A stretch of 64,000 nt of DNA from Bacteroidota bacterium (GCA_018267575.1 JAFDYF010000100.1:1-64000); one strand, 5' to 3'. Counted from the first letter of the stretch, positions 8,251-17,921 are shown. Numbers and translations are program-made. The notes: a model not told the origin generated them from the letters alone.

Positions 8251-9882
8251 CTATTCTTCCATTTGGAATGGGTACTTATAATCTGTGGGCGGGTTGAATG
8301 TTTCCTTGATGGTCCTTGCGCTCAGCCAGCGGTAAAGGTTCAATATAGAACCTGCTTTATCATTGGTGCCGCTTGACCTGGCCCCACCAAAAGGTTGTTG
8401 CCCCACCACGGCGCCAGTAGGTTTGTCATTGATATAAAAATTCCCTGCCGCATTTCGGAGTTTGTGGGTAGCCAATTCCACCGCCGAACGATCCTGTGCG
8501 ATAATGGAACCCGTAAGCGCATAGGGTGAGGTATTGTCAACCAAAGTCAATGTTTTTTCAAATTCATCGGCTGGATAAACATATACGGTCAGCACCGGAC
8601 CAAAAATTTCCTCGCACATGGTCACATATTTTGGGTCTTTTGCTTGTATGATGGTCGGCTCAATAAAATAGCCAATGCGCTTACTGCATTTTCCGCCTAC
8701 CCATATCTCCGCTTTCTTATCCCTTCTTGCCCGGTCTATATAGGATTTTATTTTGTCAAAACTTTTTTCGTCGATCACTGCATTGATAAAATTGGAGAAA
8801 TTTTCCACGCTGCCCATTTTAAAACTCTTTGCTCCTTCTATCAATTTTCTTTTTACCCTCTCCGCAATATTGGATGGCAAATAAGCCCTAGAGGCTGCTG
8901 AACATTTTTGTCCTTGATATTCAAAAGCACCACGCAACAATGCCGTGGCAACCACATCGGGATCTGCCGAACGATGCGCCACCACAAAATCCTTCCCTCC
9001 CGTTTCACCCACAATACGTGGGTAGGATTTATAGTTCGCCATATTTTTTCCGATGGTCTCCCACATATTGTTGAACACACCGGTGGAACCTGTGAAATGC
9101 ACCCCGGCAAAATCGCGGTGGTTAAAACATACTTTTCCCAAGGTCGGCCCGTCCACATAAATCAGGTTGATCACACCATCTGGCAAACCCGCTTCCTTCA
9201 ACACTTTCATGAACATCTGTGCACTGAATACCTGTGTGTGAGCTGGTTTCCAGACCACCACATTCCCGCACATGGCCGCTGAAGTGGGAAGATTGCCCCC
9301 AATGGCCGTGAAGTTAAATGGGGTAATGGCCAATACAAATCCTTCCAGCGGTCGGAACTCCAATCGGTTATGGATACCCGGTGAACTGATGGGCTGTTGT
9401 TTATAAATTTCGCTTAAAAAATGTACGTTGAAGCGCAGGAAGTCAATAATCTCACAAGCCGAATCTATTTCTGCCTGATTGGCATTTTTACTTTGCCCAA
9501 GCATGGTCGTCCCGTTCATATAAGGACGGTATTTGGTGGCAATTAAATCCGCCGCCTTCAAAAAAATATTGGCTCGGTTTTCCCAAGCCATGTTCGCCCA
9601 TTGCTCTTTTGCTTTTAGTGCGGCATCGATGGCTTGCTGTATATGTTTTGCTTCTCCTTGATGGAAATGGCCAATGGTATGCGCAATTTCGTGTGGGGGA
9701 TGAATCGATACTTTTTTCCCCGTGCGGATTTCCTTTCCACCGATATACATGGGGATATCCTGTGTTTTGGATTTTAACTCCTTCAAGGTTTTCTTTAATA
9801 TTTCTTTTTCCTTCGATCCCGGTGCGTAGTTGAGTACCGGCTCGTTGACAGGAAGTGGGTAAGAAAAAGTTCCTAAGCTCAT
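8251..9882 (-). CDS. pruA: 1-pyrroline-5-carboxylate dehydrogenase
   Basis: A 543-residue NAD-dependent aldehyde dehydrogenase that oxidises glutamate semialdehyde/P5C to glutamate in proline breakdown. ALDH landmarks are in order: ITPFNFTAIGGNLPTSA near residue 186, VHFTGSTGVF near 263, VGETGGKDFVV near 294 (general-base Glu), QGQKCSAASRAY near 331 (catalytic Cys), and CEEIFGPVLTVYVY near 426. The extended N-terminus and FGGARSSGTNDK match the long, stand-alone PruA type of Bacteroidota and eukaryotes rather than the PutA fusion. No proline dehydrogenase gene is in the window. Confidence 0.93.
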   Translation of the reverse strand: MSLGTFSYPLPVNEPVLNYAPGSKEKEILKKTLKELKSKTQDIPMYIGGKEIRTGKKVSIHPPHEIAHTIGHFHQGEAKHIQQAIDAALKAKEQWANMAWENRANIFLKAADLIATKYRPYMNGTTMLGQSKNANQAEIDSACEIIDFLRFNVHFLSEIYKQQPISSPGIHNRLEFRPLEGFVLAITPFNFTAIGGNLPTSAAMCGNVVVWKPAHTQVFSAQMFMKVLKEAGLPDGVINLIYVDGPTLGKVCFNHRDFAGVHFTGSTGVFNNMWETIGKNMANYKSYPRIVGETGGKDFVVAHRSADPDVVATALLRGAFEYQGQKCSAASRAYLPSNIAERVKRKLIEGAKSFKMGSVENFSNFINAVIDEKSFDKIKSYIDRARRDKKAEIWVGGKCSKRIGYFIEPTIIQAKDPKYVTMCEEIFGPVLTVYVYPADEFEKTLTLVDNTSPYALTGSIIAQDRSAVELATHKLRNAAGNFYINDKPTGAVVGQQPFGGARSSGTNDKAGSILNLYRWLSARTIKETFNPPTDYKYPFQMEE

Positions 9883-9929
9883 GGTCGTTATTTTTAGTTC
9901 AAAAATTCAAGTTCATAGTGGATGGCTCA

Positions 9930-10112
9930 TCGATCATAGTGAATAGTGAAAAGCCAAAGGCTAAATGCTTGACGCTAGACGCTTAAAGCTTAACGCTAGA
10001 AGCTTTAAGCTGGAAGCAAGTCGCAGGATTAACACCAATTCCAAAGCTCAGCCCAATTCTCAATTCCTAATTCCATTTCAACTTCTCAACCCTTCAACTT
10101 CCCCCAATCTCC
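9930..10112. repeat. Low-complexity word blocks between prfB and pruA
   Basis: Two adjacent blocks. The first (about 9957-10020) is made of words like GCTTGACGCTAGACGCTTAA, GCTTAACGCTAG and AAGCTGGAAGCAAG; the second (about 10036-10112) of CCAATTCTCAATTCCTAATTCC, CAACCCTTCAACTTCCCCC and similar. The same two word families in the same order recur at 46999-47100. No gene is visible. Confidence 0.6.
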
Positions 10113-11208
10113 TCACTTCACTTCCGCTTCTTTCTCGCTCATCAAATAGGCTTTTATAAAACCATCCAGTTCGCCGTCCATCACGGGCTGTACATTGCCC
10201 ACTTCATAATCAGTGCGGTGGTCTTTGATCATCTTATATGGATGGAATACATAAGAACGTATTTGAGATCCCCATTCTATTTTTTTCTTGTTGGCATTAT
10301 TGGCGTTCTTGATGGCATCCCGTTTGCGCATTTCTTCTTCATACAACCTACTTTTCAACATCGCCATGGCTTTCTCACGGTTCTCTCCCTGTGTACGTGC
10401 TTGCTGGCATTCCACAATGATGCCGCTGGGCTTATGCGTCAACCGAACAGCCGTTTCCACTTTGTTCACGTTCTGTCCACCCGCACCACCACTACGGAAA
10501 AAAGCCCATTCCACATCGGCAGGGTTCACCTCTATTTCAATGGTATCATCGATTAACGGGTATACATATACGCTAGCAAAGGAGGTATGTCTTCTAGCAT
10601 TGCTATCAAAGGGACTGATGCGTACCAAGCGGTGCACACCGCTCTCGGCTTTCAAAAATCCATAGGCAAAGGGACCATCAAATTGAAGAGTACATGTTTT
10701 AATACCTGCGCCATCCCCATCTTGCCAATCCAGTTCCGTGACGGTCCAGTCATGTTTCTGGCCATACATGCGGTACATACGTGCTAGCATTTCGGCCCAA
10801 TCCTGACTTTCCGTGCCACCTGCGCCACTATTGATTTGTAGCACGGCGGGCAATTCGTCTTCGGGTTGGTTGAGGGTACTTTTGAACTCGGCTTCGTCCA
10901 AACTTTGCAAAGCTTTTTGGTAAGCTTCTTTTGTTTCTTCTTCAGTGGCGTCACCGCTTTTCCAGAAGTCAAAAAGCACGGCAAAGTCCTCCACATCCGT
11001 TTCCGTTTGCGTGAACAGCTTCACCCAATATTCATTCAGCTTGATATTCTTTAGGATTTCTGTAGCACGCTTATTGTCGTTCCAGAAACCGGGAGATAGT
11101 GACAGTTGCCTGTCCTCGTTAATTTTATATTGGCGGTTCTCGACGTCAAAGAAACCTCCTTAGCCCGGCAACCCGTGGCCTCATATCATTCAATTTTTCT
11201 TGTGTCAT
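10113..11208 (-). CDS. prfB: Peptide chain release factor 2 (programmed +1 frameshift)
   Basis: RF2 ends translation at UGA and UAA. The gene starts at ATG 11208-11206, reads 20 codons to an in-frame TGA at 11148-11146, and continues in the +1 frame from GAC 11147 to 10113, giving about 364 residues, the normal RF2 length. The tripeptide motif SPF that reads stop codons (VRISPFDSNARR) and the peptidyl-hydrolysis motif GGAGGQN are both present. The frameshift is autoregulatory: low RF2 stalls the ribosome at the UGA and lets it slip. A start at the internal ATG 11024 would remove the N-terminal domain and is rejected. Confidence 0.96.
11146..11160 (-). promoter_or_regulatory. prfB: prfB +1 recoding site
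   Basis: The minus strand reads AGGAGG TTT CTT TGA, followed by C. This is the classic RF2 slip site: an internal Shine-Dalgarno-like AGGAGG, the CUU slippery codon, and UGA with a 3' C that makes termination weak. It is notable because Shine-Dalgarno sites are otherwise nearly absent in this genome segment. Confidence 0.95.
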
Positions 11209-11465
11209 AGCCTGCAAAGATAGGGGTTTGCCATGGTTGTTTGGCTATCAAAATTCCAGCAGATAAATAGCCTATAAATATGGAGTTAATTGTTTTCGGA
11301 TATAGCTGGATCCTGACCTGTGGCTAATTTAAGCCTGAAAATTTGAAAATATTTTCAAGATGGGTACTTTAAAAACTGAGCATAATCAGTATCAATAATT
11401 TTTTCTGCATGGAACGAATCTGTATATTTAACGCTCATTCATTTTTTACTTGATAAAACTGTTTT

Positions 11466-12434
11466 ATGGCTAACAACAAAGGCAATAACGATTTTAATTC
11501 ACGTCGGGAATTTTTGTTAAAGGGTACGATGGCTTCACTAGGTTTGATGCTTTCCCGTTCAAATGTTTGGGCAAAATCAATTCTTTTGCAAGACAAGCCA
11601 AATTCAAAAATTGCTGGTGTACAGATTGGGGTGATCACTTATTCATACCGTAGTATGCCAGGTGACATCCACCAAATTTTGAAAGATATAGTAGATAGTG
11701 GTATCAGCGCTACCGAATTAATGGGTAATGAGGTAGAAGAATATGCAGGCAAGCCTGTAAAACTAGGAGATGATAAGGACTATGATAAAAAAGTGGCTGA
11801 TTGGCGTGCCGCGGTTTCAATGGAAAAATTTGAAGAGGTAAGAAAGATGTTCAATGAGGCTGGCGTGAGCATTTATGCTTTCAAACCGGATGCATTGAAC
11901 GAACATCATACGGATGCGGAGATTGAATATGCAATGAAGGTTGCTAAAACTTTGGGCGCAAATTCAGTAACAGTGGAACTGCCCAAGAATAAAAAGCATT
12001 CCAAACGGTTAGGCGTACTCGCAGAAAAAAACAAAGTATATGTTGGGTACCATGCGCATACGCAAGCTACCGATACGGCTTGGGATACAGCCTTAAGCCA
12101 ATCGCCCTATAATTCCATGAACCTGGATTGCGGCCATTATATTGCGGCTGGTGGCAATAATACCAAAGAAACTTTGTTGGCACTCATTCAAGCCAAGCAT
12201 GACCGTATTACCAGCATGCACCTTAAGGATAGAAAATCCAAAGATCATGGTGGTGAGAATATGCCATGGGGCGAAGGGGATACCCCAATTGCGGATATAC
12301 TCAATCTATTGAAAGATAAAAAATATGCTATCCCTTGCTCTATAGAATTGGAATATGATATCCCCGCTGGTTCAGATGCAGTGAAAGAAACGAGGAGATG
12401 TTTTGAATTTGCAAAAAAAGCATTGGGAGCCTAA
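11466..12434 (+). CDS. Tat-exported sugar phosphate isomerase/epimerase-like protein
   Basis: A 322-residue protein with a twin-arginine signal (SRREFLLKG followed by a hydrophobic stretch, residues about 12-36) and a mature xylose-isomerase-like TIM barrel. Barrel features include GVITYSYRSM, ISATELMGNEVEEY, the strand NSVTVELPK, HAHTQATD, MNLDCGHYI, SMHLKDRK and IELEYDIP; the His, Asp and Glu residues in these motifs are the expected metal ligands. Such secreted isomerase-like proteins are common in Bacteroidota and planctomycetes and act on sugars or inositols, but no substrate can be named. It is a single gene, with FKBP following after 111 bp. Confidence 0.82.
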   Translation: MANNKGNNDFNSRREFLLKGTMASLGLMLSRSNVWAKSILLQDKPNSKIAGVQIGVITYSYRSMPGDIHQILKDIVDSGISATELMGNEVEEYAGKPVKLGDDKDYDKKVADWRAAVSMEKFEEVRKMFNEAGVSIYAFKPDALNEHHTDAEIEYAMKVAKTLGANSVTVELPKNKKHSKRLGVLAEKNKVYVGYHAHTQATDTAWDTALSQSPYNSMNLDCGHYIAAGGNNTKETLLALIQAKHDRITSMHLKDRKSKDHGGENMPWGEGDTPIADILNLLKDKKYAIPCSIELEYDIPAGSDAVKETRRCFEFAKKALGA

Positions 12435-12504
12435 TTTTTTATTCACAACGCTTAATTGTTTTTGTCGATCTTGCATCGACCAGTGCAATGGCTGATTGTA
12501 GCCG

Positions 12505-12535
12505 TTGAGTCAATCATTTTTCTTTACTACATTCG
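12505..12535 (+). promoter_or_regulatory. Candidate promoter of the FKBP gene
   Basis: TTGA at 12505-12508, a 19-bp spacer, and TACATTCG at 12528-12535 resemble the Bacteroidota -33/-7 pair (TTTG, TAnnTTTG) with one mismatch in each. The ATG at 12546 is only 11 bp past the element, so the transcript would have almost no leader. Confidence 0.45.
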
Positions 12536-12545
12536 CAGAAAAAAT

Positions 12546-12980
12546 ATGGGCATAGCTGATAAATTGTTTCAGATGAAAAATGAGAAAGCCGCTGCAAACT
12601 TAAAAGCAGGGCAAGATTTTTTGGAAGCCAATAAACAAAAAAAGGACATTATTGCATTGCCAAGCGGACTTCAATACGAAGTGATTACTGAAGGTGCTGG
12701 TATCAAACCACTTGCCAGCAATAAAGTGACCTGCCATTATCATGGTACATTGATAGATGGTACCGTATTCGATAGCTCGGTGAAGCGTGGCCAACCTGCT
12801 ACTTTTCCACTTAATATGGTAATCAAAGGCTGGACAGAAGGTCTTCAGTTGATGTCCGTTGGCAGTAAATGGCGTTTTTTTATTCCTCCCAATTTAGCCT
12901 ATGGTGACCGTCAGACAGGCGCTCATATCGGGCCCAATAGTACTTTGATTTTTGAAGTGGAATTGTTGGGGGTGAGCTAG
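12546..12980 (+). CDS. FKBP-type peptidyl-prolyl isomerase, cytosolic
   Basis: A 144-residue proline isomerase. The start at MGIADKLFQMKNEKA is chosen because the preceding 30 codons look like intergenic sequence and a promoter-like element lies inside them. The first 35 residues form a charged helix as in FKBP22/Mip-type proteins, followed by one FKBP domain: SGLQYEVITEG, VTCHYHGTLIDGTVFDSS, FPLNMVIKGWTEGLQLM, WRFFIPPNLAYG and NSTLIFEVELL. There is no signal peptide, so a cytosolic folding role is likely. Usual aromatic active-site residues are present. Confidence 0.88.
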   Translation: MGIADKLFQMKNEKAAANLKAGQDFLEANKQKKDIIALPSGLQYEVITEGAGIKPLASNKVTCHYHGTLIDGTVFDSSVKRGQPATFPLNMVIKGWTEGLQLMSVGSKWRFFIPPNLAYGDRQTGAHIGPNSTLIFEVELLGVS

Positions 12981-13012
12981 TAATGTGATTCGGAGACTTG
13001 TCTAGGATAGCC

Positions 13013-13080
13013 ATAAGGTAAAGGGTATAGGGTGTAGGGTATTGGGCCGCCATAAACCCTATACCTTCTACCCTTATCAT
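13013..13080. repeat. Low-complexity inverted word block before GH97
   Basis: The block reads as GGTAAAGGGTATAGGGTGTAG and then AAACCCTATACCTTCTACCC, so its two halves are imperfect reverse complements (stem of roughly 12 bp with one bulge). It is related to the blocks at 4811-4885 and 59262-59300. Confidence 0.5.
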
Positions 13081-13126
13081 CATTTGCTTCGTAAAGTATC
13101 CTATCTTCATAAACTAAGCAGCCTAT

Positions 13127-15100
13127 ATGAAAAAGATACTTGCACTATCGCTTATTCTCTTTTCTATTTTTTTCAATCAGTCATTTGCTCAAAAGTTTCT
13201 TCGTCTGAGTTCCCCAGATGGAAATATTGTATTTGCCTTTAGGTTGGTCAACCATGCGGCTTTTTACGAAGTTTCTTATAAGGGCAAACCCATCATTGGC
13301 AAAAGCCCATTATCGCTCCGCTTTGAGGATATGGATTTTGCAATCGGGCTTAAAACATTAAAGCCGGTTTATCGTGAAGGCAATGAACAATATGAGTTGG
13401 TAGTAGGGAAAACAAAAAAGGTAAACGAACATTATAAAGAGTTGCTGATCCCTTTACTAAAAAAAGGTGATGAAGATTGGATTGTTTATTTGGCAATACG
13501 TGCATTTAATGATGGACTTGCATTTCGTTACGAATTTCAGGATGGGAGGGATAAACATTCCTTCGTGCTATTGGATGAGCATAATGGTTTTAATTTTTCT
13601 CCCAATACGGTTGTGCGTACTTTGTTTCTTCCCAACTATATTTCCTCCCACGAAGGGGATTATCATACTTTGCCTGTGAGCCAAGTAAAAGAGGATACTT
13701 TAATGGATCTTCCTACACTTTTCGAAACCCCTGAGCATATTTTCGTTGGTATCACAGAATCGGGTCTACTCGATTATGCAGCTACTTATCTGATTAAAGA
13801 AAATGGGATGATCAGGTCTGTATTGTCGCCTTTGCCGGGACAATCAGAGATAAAGGTAAAAGCAATGCTCCCACATCATAGCCCTTGGCGGGTGATGTTG
13901 ATCAGCGACCGTATTGGTGCTTTGATAGAATCGAATTTGGTTACCAATTTGGCGGAATCTTGCAGGGTGAAGGACCTGAGTTGGATAAGGCCCGGGAAAA
14001 CCACTTTCCCTTGGTGGAATGGGAATGTGGTGCCAGATACTCTTAATGCACCGGGAAATAATTTTGTGACCAATAAATATTATATCGATTTCTGTGCAAG
14101 AAATCATATTCAGTACCATTCAGTAGTGGAATATGGTTTGCACGAATGGTATACCAATGATGGGGCAGGTTTTGTTCCCGGGCCTCATGCCGATGTTACT
14201 AAACCCGTGCCGGGCCTGGATATGAAAGAGATTTGTGATTACGCAAAGTCAGTGGGGGTAGGCATCCGCGTTTGGGTGTATTGGACGGCATTGTACAAAA
14301 ATATCGATGCGGCTTTCGATCAATTTCAAAAATGGGGAATCGAAGGCATGATGGTGGATTTTCTGGATCGTGATGATCAGGAAATGGTGAACATTCAAAC
14401 AGAGATGTTGGAAAAGGCGGCAGCACATCATTTGCATATCCAGTTTCACGGTGCTTATCGGCCAACCGGATTGAACCGCACCTATCCCAATGAATTCACC
14501 CGTGAAGGAACAAGGAATTATGAAGTGAACAAATGGGGATCCGGGCTTACTGCCGATCATGATATCTATATGCCTTTTACCCGTATGCTCGCTGGGTCTA
14601 CTGACTATCATTTGGGAGGCTTTCGAGCGGTACCCGATTCATTGTACATCGCACAATATACCAGGCCTTTGATGTTGGGTACGCGTTGTCATATGTTGGC
14701 TATGTATGTGGTTTTGGAAAACTATCTGGGTATGGTTTGCGATTATCCGGCCGCCTACGAAGGGCAGCCCGGTTTCGAGTTTATTAAAGAAGTGCCAACG
14801 GTTTGGGACGAGACTAAAGTGCCTACAGCAGTAGTAGAAAAATATATTGCTATTGCCAGAAAGCATCAAGATGATTGGTATATAGGTGTCATCAATAATC
14901 ATGAATCAAGGCAAATAAAAATACCACTTGATTTTCTTGACAACGCTGATTACGAGGCTGAGATTTATACCGATGCACCCGACGTAAGCCGGTACCCAAA
15001 CCATTTGGTAAAAGAAATAAAACAGCTTAAAAAATCAGACCAGATTTCTATTTTCTTGGCAAAAGGAGGCGGGGCTGCCATAAAATTGCACAAAAAATGA
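13127..15100 (+). CDS. Glycoside hydrolase family 97, retaining type by motif
   Basis: A 657-residue periplasmic enzyme with a signal peptide ending at QSFAQ (about residue 22). The N-terminal beta-sandwich (LSSPDGNIVFAF onward) is followed by the GH97 (beta/alpha)8 barrel and a C-terminal sheet. GH97 includes the inverting alpha-glucosidase SusB and retaining alpha-galactosidases. Here VDFLDRDDQ places an Asp at residue 411, at the nucleophile position of the retaining group, and Gly442 in FHGAYRPTG replaces the base glutamate of SusB (HEAVRPTG). I therefore infer a retaining enzyme, probably alpha-galactosidase-like. No susC/susD pair is adjacent. Confidence 0.88.
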   Translation: MKKILALSLILFSIFFNQSFAQKFLRLSSPDGNIVFAFRLVNHAAFYEVSYKGKPIIGKSPLSLRFEDMDFAIGLKTLKPVYREGNEQYELVVGKTKKVNEHYKELLIPLLKKGDEDWIVYLAIRAFNDGLAFRYEFQDGRDKHSFVLLDEHNGFNFSPNTVVRTLFLPNYISSHEGDYHTLPVSQVKEDTLMDLPTLFETPEHIFVGITESGLLDYAATYLIKENGMIRSVLSPLPGQSEIKVKAMLPHHSPWRVMLISDRIGALIESNLVTNLAESCRVKDLSWIRPGKTTFPWWNGNVVPDTLNAPGNNFVTNKYYIDFCARNHIQYHSVVEYGLHEWYTNDGAGFVPGPHADVTKPVPGLDMKEICDYAKSVGVGIRVWVYWTALYKNIDAAFDQFQKWGIEGMMVDFLDRDDQEMVNIQTEMLEKAAAHHLHIQFHGAYRPTGLNRTYPNEFTREGTRNYEVNKWGSGLTADHDIYMPFTRMLAGSTDYHLGGFRAVPDSLYIAQYTRPLMLGTRCHMLAMYVVLENYLGMVCDYPAAYEGQPGFEFIKEVPTVWDETKVPTAVVEKYIAIARKHQDDWYIGVINNHESRQIKIPLDFLDNADYEAEIYTDAPDVSRYPNHLVKEIKQLKKSDQISIFLAKGGGAAIKLHKK

Positions 15101-15147
15101 ACGCTTTAAAATAAATATAAGCGCAGTTTTTTCGTTATTATTCTTGT

Positions 15148-16662
15148 ATGACCAAAATCTTTGCCATACTCGCAAGCCTTTTTCTTATGGTGCCAACGGT
15201 TTTTGCACAACACAAGCAAAATACCAAAGTTGTTGTTGTCAGCCCTTCAGTAAAACAAATTACCCGCTTAAACGGATCCGTAATAAGCTTTTTAGAAATA
15301 GATCAAACGATACAAAATTTGATGCAGGCCGGTCATGTAACGGGTTTAGGACTCACGGTGATCAATGACAACAAAATTGCCTTCATCAAAACCTATGGGT
15401 ATAAGAACACTGTAAGCAAAGAACTGATTGATACGGCTACTGTTTTTTATGGCGCTTCTTTTAGTAAGGTGGTATTTGCTTATCTGGTTATGCAATTAAT
15501 ACAGGAAGGAAAACTTGAACTTGATAAGACAATTTGGTCCTACCTAAACAAGCCACTGCCACTATATAATGGGTACAATAATCTTGCCGATGATGATCGC
15601 TGGAAATTGATCACGGTGAGGCACTGTCTTACCCATACCACGGGTTTTCCGAATTGGAGATGGCTAAATCCCAAAGGGAACAAAAAACTGGAACTGTTTT
15701 TTACACCGGGCGAACGCTTTGCTTATTCTGGTGAAGGCTTGGTACTATTGCAATTGGCCGTGGAAGAAACAACTGGAAAAAGTCTGGAACAATTGGCCCA
15801 GGAAAGAATATTCAAACCTTTTGGCATGACAAGAACCAGCTATTTATGGCAAACCGCTTTTGAAAGCAATTATGCAAAAGGTTATGATGAAAAAGGAGAT
15901 GAACTGGAAAAAAGAAAAAGGACAGTTGCCAATGCGGCCGGCTCTTTGGAAACGACATTGGCCGATTACTCCCGGTTTATCCAGGCGGTGATGCAAGGAA
16001 AAGGGCTGGATGAAAAAACCAAACAGGAAATGATCACGCCACAGGTTGCTATTCGCTCAAAACATCAGTTCCCCAGTCTGAATACCGATACATTGGAAGA
16101 CACCTATAAAAACATAGATCTTTCCTATGGTCTTGGCTGGGGCTATTTCAAATGTGCTTATGGTCCTGCTTTTTTTAAAGAAGGTCATGATGATGGTTGG
16201 GAACATTACAATGTGAGTTTTCCAGATAAGAAAACTTCCATTATTATCATGAGCAATAGTTCAAATGCGGAAAGTATTTTTAAGGAAACGCTTGAGAAAA
16301 TTATTGGGGATGATTGTACGCCTTATGAATGGGAGAATTATATCCCATACAATTCTTTAAACATCGTTTCCAAACCAGTAGAAATTCCCAAACCTGCTGC
16401 AGAACCGCTTAGCCAGTATGTTGGTACTTATATTGCCGATACCGTAAAGGCCATTATCAGTTTGGAAAATGGCCAACTGCAAATTGAGCTTGAAAAAGGA
16501 GGCATGCCTAAAACGGAAATGCACATGGAAAGACCCGATCTGTTTTCTTTGAAACTGGCAGCAATTGAGCTTCAGTTTGAACGTACCGACAAAGGGCAGA
16601 TCGAAAAATTGGTAATGAAGGGAACCAAAGAACAGCACGAATTTAAAAAGATTGAACAATAG
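15148..16662 (+). CDS. Exported serine hydrolase, class C beta-lactamase/PBP family
   Basis: A 504-residue periplasmic protein with signal peptide (TKIFAILASLFLMVPTVFAQ). The beta-lactamase fold shows the SxxK active site in FYGASFSKVVFAYL (near residue 112) and the tyrosine motif YSGEGLVLLQ (YxG variant of YxN) near 193. FKEGHDDGWEHY is in the position of the HxG motif. The last 100 residues form a separate lipocalin-like domain (LSQYVGTYIADTVKAI onward) as in many Bacteroidota serine hydrolases. It is more likely an esterase or peptidase than an antibiotic-resistance enzyme. It follows GH97 by 47 bp on the same strand. Confidence 0.85.
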   Translation: MTKIFAILASLFLMVPTVFAQHKQNTKVVVVSPSVKQITRLNGSVISFLEIDQTIQNLMQAGHVTGLGLTVINDNKIAFIKTYGYKNTVSKELIDTATVFYGASFSKVVFAYLVMQLIQEGKLELDKTIWSYLNKPLPLYNGYNNLADDDRWKLITVRHCLTHTTGFPNWRWLNPKGNKKLELFFTPGERFAYSGEGLVLLQLAVEETTGKSLEQLAQERIFKPFGMTRTSYLWQTAFESNYAKGYDEKGDELEKRKRTVANAAGSLETTLADYSRFIQAVMQGKGLDEKTKQEMITPQVAIRSKHQFPSLNTDTLEDTYKNIDLSYGLGWGYFKCAYGPAFFKEGHDDGWEHYNVSFPDKKTSIIIMSNSSNAESIFKETLEKIIGDDCTPYEWENYIPYNSLNIVSKPVEIPKPAAEPLSQYVGTYIADTVKAIISLENGQLQIELEKGGMPKTEMHMERPDLFSLKLAAIELQFERTDKGQIEKLVMKGTKEQHEFKKIEQ

Positions 16663-16736
16663 GTGACCGTTCTTGGCTATCGCAATCCCCCGAGTGTTAT
16701 TTATCTTTATGTATTATTTCTCAAAAAAATTTTGCT

Positions 16737-17921
16737 ATGAACAATCAGGAAGTGTATATCATATCGGCGGTTAGGACCCCCATCGGCAGTTTTGGTGGCT
16801 CGCTTAAAGATTTTTCTGCCACCCAATTAGGTGCAATTGCAATAAAGGGAGTATTGGGTAAATCAGGGATTAGTCCTGACCAAATACAAGACGTTTTGAT
16901 GGGTTGTGTGATTCAGGCAAATCTTGGACAGGCACCCGCCAGGCAGGCCGCAAAATTTGCGGGTCTTCCAAATAATGTCAATTGTACTACGATTAATAAG
17001 GTTTGTGCGAGTGGTATGAAAGCCATTTCACAAGCAGCACAAAGTATTTTATTGGGAGATGCTGATGTGGTGATTGCAGGCGGTATGGAGAGCATGAGCA
17101 ATGTGCCCTATTATTCCCCCAAACTTCGATGGGGCAATAAATATGGGGACGTGATGTTGGTGGATGGTCTCGCTAAGGATGGTCTGACCGATGTATATGA
17201 TGGAAAAGCCATGGGCAATGCGGCGGAGCTTTGCGCAAAAGAATGCAATATCAGTAGGGAAGCGCAGGATGCCTTTGCTGTGGAAAGCTATAAACGTTCG
17301 CAGGCCGCATGGGAAGAGGGTGCATTTTTAGATGAGGTAGTGCTAGTGGAAATACCTCAGCGAAAAGGTAATCCTATCCTGTTTTCAAAAGATGAAGAAC
17401 CTTTCAACGTTAAGTTCGATAAGATACCTGAACTAAAACCAGCTTTTCAAAAAGATGGTACAGTAACAGCCGCCAATGCCAGTACGATGAACGATGGCGC
17501 TGCTGCGCTCTTGTTGATGAGTAAGGAAAAAGCATTGCAATTAGGACTGAAACCTATTGCTAAAATTCTTTCCTATGCCGATGCGGAACAAGCACCAGAA
17601 TGGTTTACCACTTCGCCTTCATTGGCAGTTCCCAAGGCTGTTGCCAAAGCAGGGCTGAAAATGGAAGATATTTCCTATTGGGAATTGAATGAGGCTTTTG
17701 CGGTTGTTGGGATTGAAAATAGCAAGCGCATGGGTTTGGATCCCACAAAAGTGAACGCACATGGCGGTGCTGTTTCTATTGGTCATCCATTGGGCTGTAG
17801 TGGTGCAAGGATAATCGTAACGTTGATTAATATCCTTAAAAGAAACAAATCGAAATATGGTGCCGCTGGTATATGCAATGGGGGTGGAGGCGCCAGTGCC
17901 ATGGTAATCGAAAATATATGA
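16737..17921 (+). CDS. Acetyl-CoA C-acetyltransferase (thiolase)
   Basis: A 394-residue cytosolic thiolase joining two acetyl-CoA into acetoacetyl-CoA or cleaving 3-ketoacyl-CoA. The nucleophile cysteine lies in NKVCASGMKAI (near residue 90), GGMESMSNVPY is near 115, the substrate His region is WELNEAFAVV, and the C-terminal HGGAVSIGHPLGCSGAR and GICNGGGGASAMV carry the second Cys and His. Length and motif order are those of biosynthetic thiolase II (AtoB/PhaA). No other beta-oxidation gene is next to it; the carboxyltransferase at 59.7-61.3 kb may feed the same acyl-CoA pool. Confidence 0.93.
   Translation: MNNQEVYIISAVRTPIGSFGGSLKDFSATQLGAIAIKGVLGKSGISPDQIQDVLMGCVIQANLGQAPARQAAKFAGLPNNVNCTTINKVCASGMKAISQAAQSILLGDADVVIAGGMESMSNVPYYSPKLRWGNKYGDVMLVDGLAKDGLTDVYDGKAMGNAAELCAKECNISREAQDAFAVESYKRSQAAWEEGAFLDEVVLVEIPQRKGNPILFSKDEEPFNVKFDKIPELKPAFQKDGTVTAANASTMNDGAAALLLMSKEKALQLGLKPIAKILSYADAEQAPEWFTTSPSLAVPKAVAKAGLKMEDISYWELNEAFAVVGIENSKRMGLDPTKVNAHGGAVSIGHPLGCSGARIIVTLINILKRNKSKYGAAGICNGGGGASAMVIENI

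Noticed and set aside
9965..10159. 64-codon frame through the word-like repeat
   Set aside because: Its translation is only the low-complexity repeat read as protein (many Leu, Ser, Asn) and it enters prfB on the wrong strand.
10113..11024. prfB starting at the internal ATG 11024
   Set aside because: This would delete the N-terminal domain; the true upstream start with the CTT TGA C frameshift site is clear.
15148..16662. Antibiotic-resistance beta-lactamase
   Set aside because: The SxxK is present, but the YxN/HxG motifs are of the esterase/peptidase type and there is an extra C-terminal domain as in general serine hydrolases.
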